Source: Engraulis encrasicolus (Eukaryota > Chordata > Actinopteri > Clupeiformes > Engraulidae). From it: a stretch of 64,000 nucleotides of DNA. This document shows, piece by piece, positions 20,880 through 64,000 of this stretch. The stretch's first letter is position 1. Every line of letters begins with the position of its first letter. The DNA lies in the NCBI RefSeq assembly GCF_034702125.1, contig NC_085880.1, forward strand, positions 42,632,885 to 42,696,884, read 5' to 3'. The translations under genes were made by a program, and so were the position numbers. The notes beneath the pieces were generated by a model. It saw only the letters and a program-made list of their open reading frames with translations. It ran no database searches and was not told where the DNA came from.

Positions 20880-20892
<13 letters not shown>
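20806..20892. repeat. 42-bp tandem duplication reaching into the hcrtr2 stop codon
   Basis: TGGTCTCTCCTCCAGG to CTACACCA is repeated at 20806-20847 and 20848-20892. The second copy includes the stop codon and the last valine codons of hcrtr2. Confidence 0.8.
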
Positions 20893-59849
<38,957 letters not shown>

Positions 59850-60667
59850 CTTCTCACAGATGCAGATTGAGCTACTTGGAGCTGCTTCGCTCTACATCGC
59901 GCGCGACTGGCAGGAGGGGAAATCATGCGCGCTCGCGCCCTCAAATCTTGACGGGAACATGACGCATTGAGCGCACTTTCTACAGCCGATCTGTCACCAC
60001 CTTTTTGTACCGTGAGATCATTCGGTAGGTCACTTGAGTTTCATCTCAACAAATAAATGAAAAAAGTACTGAAAACTTGAGTGACTGAAGTGGGTAGACT
60101 GCAACAGTAGATGACCATCACAATATGTATCTAATCGCCACCGTCACTGCATAGCGAGGATCTGACGCAGGTGAAAGTAGTGATTTGTGAAACTGTTCTT
60201 TGATTGCTGGACTGAAATCAGAAAGTGGCGGTGGCGTTGCAGAGAGGGAAAGATTATTCGTTGTGAATTATCCTGAGAGTGACTTAAAACCAGATATCTG
60301 CCATGTTTATTGTTGGCAAACGACCTATTCACAGTCACCTTGATGTGTACTTTTTACGAGTACCACAGCAACCAGTGGGTAGGTGACATTTATTCAAAAG
60401 CAGAATCATATACAAACCTATCATAGTCTACTTGCAAGCCAGACTAGCCCATTGCATGAGACATATACATGGGGTCTCATTTTTTTTTTCCCTGGCTGCG
60501 CACAACTCAACCTCTGATTGTTGGAAACAGCTGTCAGACCAAAAAAGTAGCCTACCTCATGTGGTTGGCTGCCAGTGTCTTGCCTCTCCCCACAACACCG
60601 TGTAGTGTTTATAATTTATAAACAGAAAAAAAAAACATGTATAGTCTGGGCTTGCACCGGCAGTCAT
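59850..60667. promoter_or_regulatory. hcrtr2 5' flank (promoter not resolved)
   Basis: The 70 bp above the start codon are GC-rich with GCGCGC and CGCGCTCGCGCC, consistent with a CpG-type promoter region. No TATA box at a fitting position was seen. Transcription start unknown. Confidence 0.3.
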
Positions 60668-60824
60668 CAGTGAAGTCGACAAGGGGAGACAAAGGGGTCT
60701 GTTTTCCAGGGCCCAGGGAGAGAGGGGGCCCAGAATTGGGTTCCCATTACATTGTATGTATTGGGTGAGGGGGCCCTTTCAGATGACTTTGTCCCAGGCC
60801 CAGCCAACGCTGTCAGCAGCCCTG
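60668..60824. mobile_element. hAT-type MITE with 8-bp target duplication
   Basis: GCAGTCAT at 60660-60667 and 60825-60832. Interior CCCAGAATTGGGTTCCCATT and CTTTCAGATGACTTTGTCCC. Confidence 0.9.
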
Positions 60825-60896
60825 GCAGTCATTACAGCATAAGCAGCCCACCCCACTGATCTGCTACACAGATTCAAAACAGAGAAACAGCCAGGG

Positions 60897-61400
60897 CTGG
60901 ACAGGGGCAAAAAATCAGGCCGGGCATTTTCAGCCAAGACCGGGCGCCAGGCATTGAGAGAGATAATGAAGCCTGTGACAACATTTTAGTCATCTATTAC
61001 AAGCTACTGTATTTTGACCATAAAAGCTAAAATTACATTACATTACATTTCACTTAGCTGACGCTTTATTGTTCAAAGCGACTTACAACTATTATTTTGC
61101 AGGGTATTGGTTACAGTCCCTGGAGCAATGTGGGGTAAGGTGCCTTGCTCAAGGGCACTTCAGCTATGGATGGAGGTGTAGGGAGAGGTCAGGGGGGATT
61201 TGAACCGGCAAGCCCTAGATTGAAAGACCAACTCTCTAACCACTAGGCCACAGCTGCCCCTGTAAAATGAATATTAAATCTGACTCCGAGAGGTCAGCAG
61301 TGGCGGCATGAGGACTGACACCACTACATTTAGGGGAGGACCAGGCCAAAATCATCAACAGTCCTCCGGGCAAATGCCCTGTAGGCCTAAATGCCAATCC
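60897..61400. mobile_element. hAT-type MITE split by a SINE
   Basis: CAGGGCTGGACAGGGGC to ATCTATTACAAGC on the left and ATGAATATTAAATCTGACTC on the right match the element at 31255-31475. Confidence 0.6.
61031..61262 (-). mobile_element. tRNA-derived SINE
   Basis: Inverted copy of the 3422 family: tail ACATTACATTACATTTCACT left, GGATTTGAACCGGCAA (B box complement) and ACCACTAGGCCACAGCTGCC right. TAAAAT flanks both sides. Confidence 0.85.
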
Positions 61401-61917
61401 AGCCAGAGAAACAGCTGTAGCCTAATGAGAGGACAGAGTCCTGGTCCATCTATTATCCCCTGTGGTGCAAGGCCAGACCACAGTCCAATATGAATTGTGT
61501 GAGAAATTCTGTGAAAACAAAGAGGCTGTAACAAGTCACCTCAGATTCACACATGGCACCCTAAATGCCCAAAGAGGAAACACCACAAATGATCTCTCCA
61601 ACCATGCTTTGGATCCAGGTTGCTTGCATCCCTCTGTTTTAATAAGCAACACACTAAATGAAGACACTACACACACTTACTTCGTATGGTAGAATGGACA
61701 GTAAATTGTGCGAGGCGATACAACTTTTTGGGGTGATGTCAAGCCTATACAGGTCCAACAAGTTGTCGGATATTACACTAACCAATCAGTGACAGTGACC
61801 AGAGCTAGATGTATGTGTCTCAAACTATTTCATACAGAACCATATTGTTATTGATTGTAAGCATACCCTATAGCTAATCATGTCAGTTGTATCAAAAAAC
61901 TGGCAAGCTTCCATTTG

Positions 61918-62229
61918 GGCAGTCATGGGTAAGTGGTTAGGGCGTCAGACTTGTAGCCAAAAAGTTGCTGGTTCGACTCCCGACCCGCCAGGTTGGTGGG
62001 GGGAGTAATCAACCAGTGCTCTCTCCCCCATCCTCCTTCATGACTGAGGTACCCTGAGCATGGTATCGTCCTGCCGCACTGCTTCCTAGGGGCGCCATTG
62101 AAGGCTGCCCCCTTGAAAGGTGCGGCATAAATGCAATTTCGTTGTGTGCAGTGTGCATTTGTGTGCTGTGGAGTGCTGTGTCACAATGACAATAGGAGTT
62201 GGAGTTTCCCAATGGGCTTTCACTTTTTT
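61918..62229 (+). mobile_element. tRNA-derived SINE, GCAGTCATGG family
   Basis: GGGCAGTCATGGGTAAGTGG, GGTTCGACTCCCGACC, GACAATAGGAGTTGGAG. Confidence 0.85.
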
Positions 62230-62387
62230 GTTGAGTAACACGGGAAATCATCTTTCCACCCCTCTCTGCTTTTGGGTTGGCTCCCTACCTCAGGTTAACG
62301 CATTGGGACGAGCTTCCATGTTGTCTTTCAGATTGGAACGATTGTGCAAAGCAGCATGATATTTCCTGGGCTAGAGAACCATTGCTC

Positions 62388-62600
62388 TGGGGCAGTATTT
62401 CCCAAACTTTGTCATCTTGCATACCCTCTAAGCCTGTTTTTTATCATACCACGAGTACCCTCTAAGTCATGCCCCATATCTCTTCCTCTATCCTCCTGTG
62501 ACTGTTCCATAGTTGTACATTTTTGTACATCACTCCCTAAAGTGTGCCCTAGTACCCCCCTAGTGCTACGTGTACCCCTGATTGGGAACCATTGCTATAA
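62388..62600. mobile_element. hAT-type MITE (GGGAACCATTG end)
   Basis: GCAGTATTTCCCAAACTTTG left and CCCCTGATTGGGAACCATTG right. Confidence 0.6.
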
Positions 62601-62705
62601 TGGCAACTGAACACCCCCACCAGCGCCCCCCTAGGACTCCCTAATGCCCCCTTTGGGGGTGTGTGATTTTTTTAACGCTGTCCATGGTACCTGTCCACTT
62701 GGCTC

Positions 62706-62710
<5 letters not shown>

Positions 62711-62780
<70 letters not shown>
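62711..62780. repeat. (TG)n microsatellite
   Basis: About 34 TG units. Confidence 0.97.
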
Positions 62781-62782
<2 letters not shown>

Positions 62783-63177
62783 AGAGTATGTTTGTGTGTT
62801 TCTGAGTGTCAAGTCAAGTCAAGTCAAGTCAAGTTTTATTGTCAATTTTTTTACTTGCACTGGTCATACAAAGAATTTGAAATTGCGTTTCTTGCTCTCC
62901 CATGCAGACATAGACTAATCTAGGTAAGGACATAGACAGTATAGACATAGACAGTACTCATACATGGACATAAGACAGTATGAACATAGACATTGCTCAT
63001 ACAGACATTTAAAGTGCAAGACTGGACAACAGAAGACTTGTAGAGAACATACATTAAGAGGAGGTATTTTGTTGTGCTTTTTCTAAAAGTCCTTTATAGC
63101 GTTCTGACATAGTAATAGTAGCATTTGAAGAAAATAAATAATTAAAAAAGGTTTTATTAAATACACCAGCAGCAGTA

Positions 63178-63208
63178 TGTGTGTGTGTGTGTGTGTTTGT
63201 ATGTGTTT

Positions 63209-63289
<81 letters not shown>

Positions 63290-63338
63290 AGTGCAGGTAG
63301 AAAGTGCGGTGTGCGTCTGTGTGTGTGTCTGTGTACCT

Positions 63339-63369
<31 letters not shown>

Positions 63370-63485
63370 AGTATGAGTTGTGTGTCAGTGTGTGTATGTT
63401 TGGGTTTAGTGCAGAAAGTGCGGTGTGCTTGTGTGTATGTGTGTGTGTGTGTGTGTGTGTATGTGTGTGTGTGTGTGTGTGCATG
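63178..63485. repeat. (GT)n microsatellites in the LINE 3' UTR
   Basis: Three GT blocks separated by GTGCAG-G(T)(A)GAAAGTGCGGTG(T)G repeats, indicating a tandemly duplicated UTR segment of about 120 bp. Confidence 0.9.
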
Positions 63486-63590
63486 TGTATGTTTTGAGTT
63501 AGTGCAGGTTGAAAGTTCAGTCACAGATGTAGTAGTGCAGGTGGAATGTTCAGTCGCAGATATGGTGGTGGGGATGAGGGGGGAGCGTTG

Positions 63591-64000
63591 TCAGTGGCCT
63601 GGCTGGCTAGAGGCTGACAGTGAAGGGAGAGTGGGTTGAGTGTTCAGTATCTTGATTGCTTGATGCATCGTGCTGCTTGCAAGCCTGGTGGTACGGGAAC
63701 GGAGGCGCCTGTACCTCTTTCCAGAGGGCAGGAGGCTGAACAGTTTGTGTGCAGGGTGGCTTGTGTCTTTGATGATCATCAGTGCTTTCCAGGTGAGGCG
63801 TGCAGTATAAATGTCCTGCAGGGAGGGGAGTGGTACACCAATGATCTTCGCTGTGTTCACAACACGCTGGAGTGTCTTCCTGTTTTTCTCCGTGCAGCTT
63901 CCTCCCCACACTGTGATGCAGCTGGACACGACGCTCTCTATGGTTCCTCTGTAGAATGTTGTCATGATGGAGGGTGTAGCACTTGCCTTCTTTAGTTTGC
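63591..64000 (-). CDS. LINE reverse transcriptase, C-terminal part
   Basis: It reads MTTFYRGTIESVVSSCITVW, then KTLQRVVNTAKIIGVPLPSL and KLFSLLPSGKRYRRLRSRTT, the conserved end of L2/CR1-like fish LINE ORF2 proteins. The frame is open to the window edge, so the start lies outside. It stops at 63591. Whether the element is complete cannot be told. Confidence 0.75.
   Translation of the reverse strand, partial: KLKKASATPSIMTTFYRGTIESVVSSCITVWGGSCTEKNRKTLQRVVNTAKIIGVPLPSLQDIYTARLTWKALMIIKDTSHPAHKLFSLLPSGKRYRRLRSRTTRLASSTMHQAIKILNTQPTLPSLSASSQPGH

Larger units (their letters stand above)
62803..64000 (-). mobile_element. LINE 3' part (continues beyond the window)
   Basis: On the minus strand: reverse transcriptase C-terminus (63591 to window end), a 3' UTR with several GT microsatellites, then GACAATAAAACTTGACTTGA and a (TTGAC)n tail at 62806-62830. 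The same 3' end occurs at 7486-7857 and 38952-39181. Confidence 0.85.

Overview
The window reads as ray-finned (teleost) fish genomic DNA. Its genes are split into short exons with GT-AG introns, it is rich in microsatellites, and it is crowded with fish-type DNA transposons, MITEs, tRNA-derived SINEs and LINE tails. Three single-copy genes are recognisable: the last exon of hmgcll1 (+), a complete gfral (-) and a complete hcrtr2 (-). This order and relative orientation match human 6p12.1 (HCRTR2 and GFRAL in one direction, HMGCLL1 converging on GFRAL), so the block is conserved vertebrate synteny.

Layout. 1-1336: last intron and terminal exon of hmgcll1, with a 3' flank packed with inverted-repeat elements. 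5340-14921: gfral in nine exons that join in frame to 499 codons. It encodes a signal peptide, four GFR-type cysteine repeats (one more than the mammalian protein), one membrane span and a short tail. Its exon 5 is split by a 372-bp LINE-tail insertion with a nested MITE. 14922-20879: spacer made mostly of nested mobile elements. 20880-59849: hcrtr2, the orexin receptor type 2, in seven exons that join in frame to 424 codons over 39 kb. Intron 2 is 20.6 kb and holds two further coding units. One is a five-exon pogo-like transposase gene on the + strand, intact in frame but lacking two of three catalytic acids. The other is a full-length Tc1-like element with an open DD34E transposase, ending 31 bp from the exon 2 splice donor. 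59850-64000: hcrtr2 5' flank with SINEs, a hAT MITE and the 3' end of a LINE that runs off the window.

The three genes do not form an operon-like unit. HMGCLL1 is a ketone-body/leucine-pathway lyase, GFRAL is the GDF15 receptor that signals with RET, and HCRTR2 is the hypocretin/orexin GPCR. Their proximity is ancestral.

The most unusual signal is a family of short insertions, full copies about 250 bp and truncated ones about 120-130 bp. Each carries a hammerhead-ribozyme-like core (CTGANGA, a short hairpin, then GAAAC). Six copies are flanked by 9-15 bp target duplications, as expected of LINE-mobilised retroelements. The copy at 25579-25833 keeps a 9-bp stem I and a GUC cleavage site. The other top observation is the transposon-split coding exon of gfral, which could be a gene break or a newly made intron.
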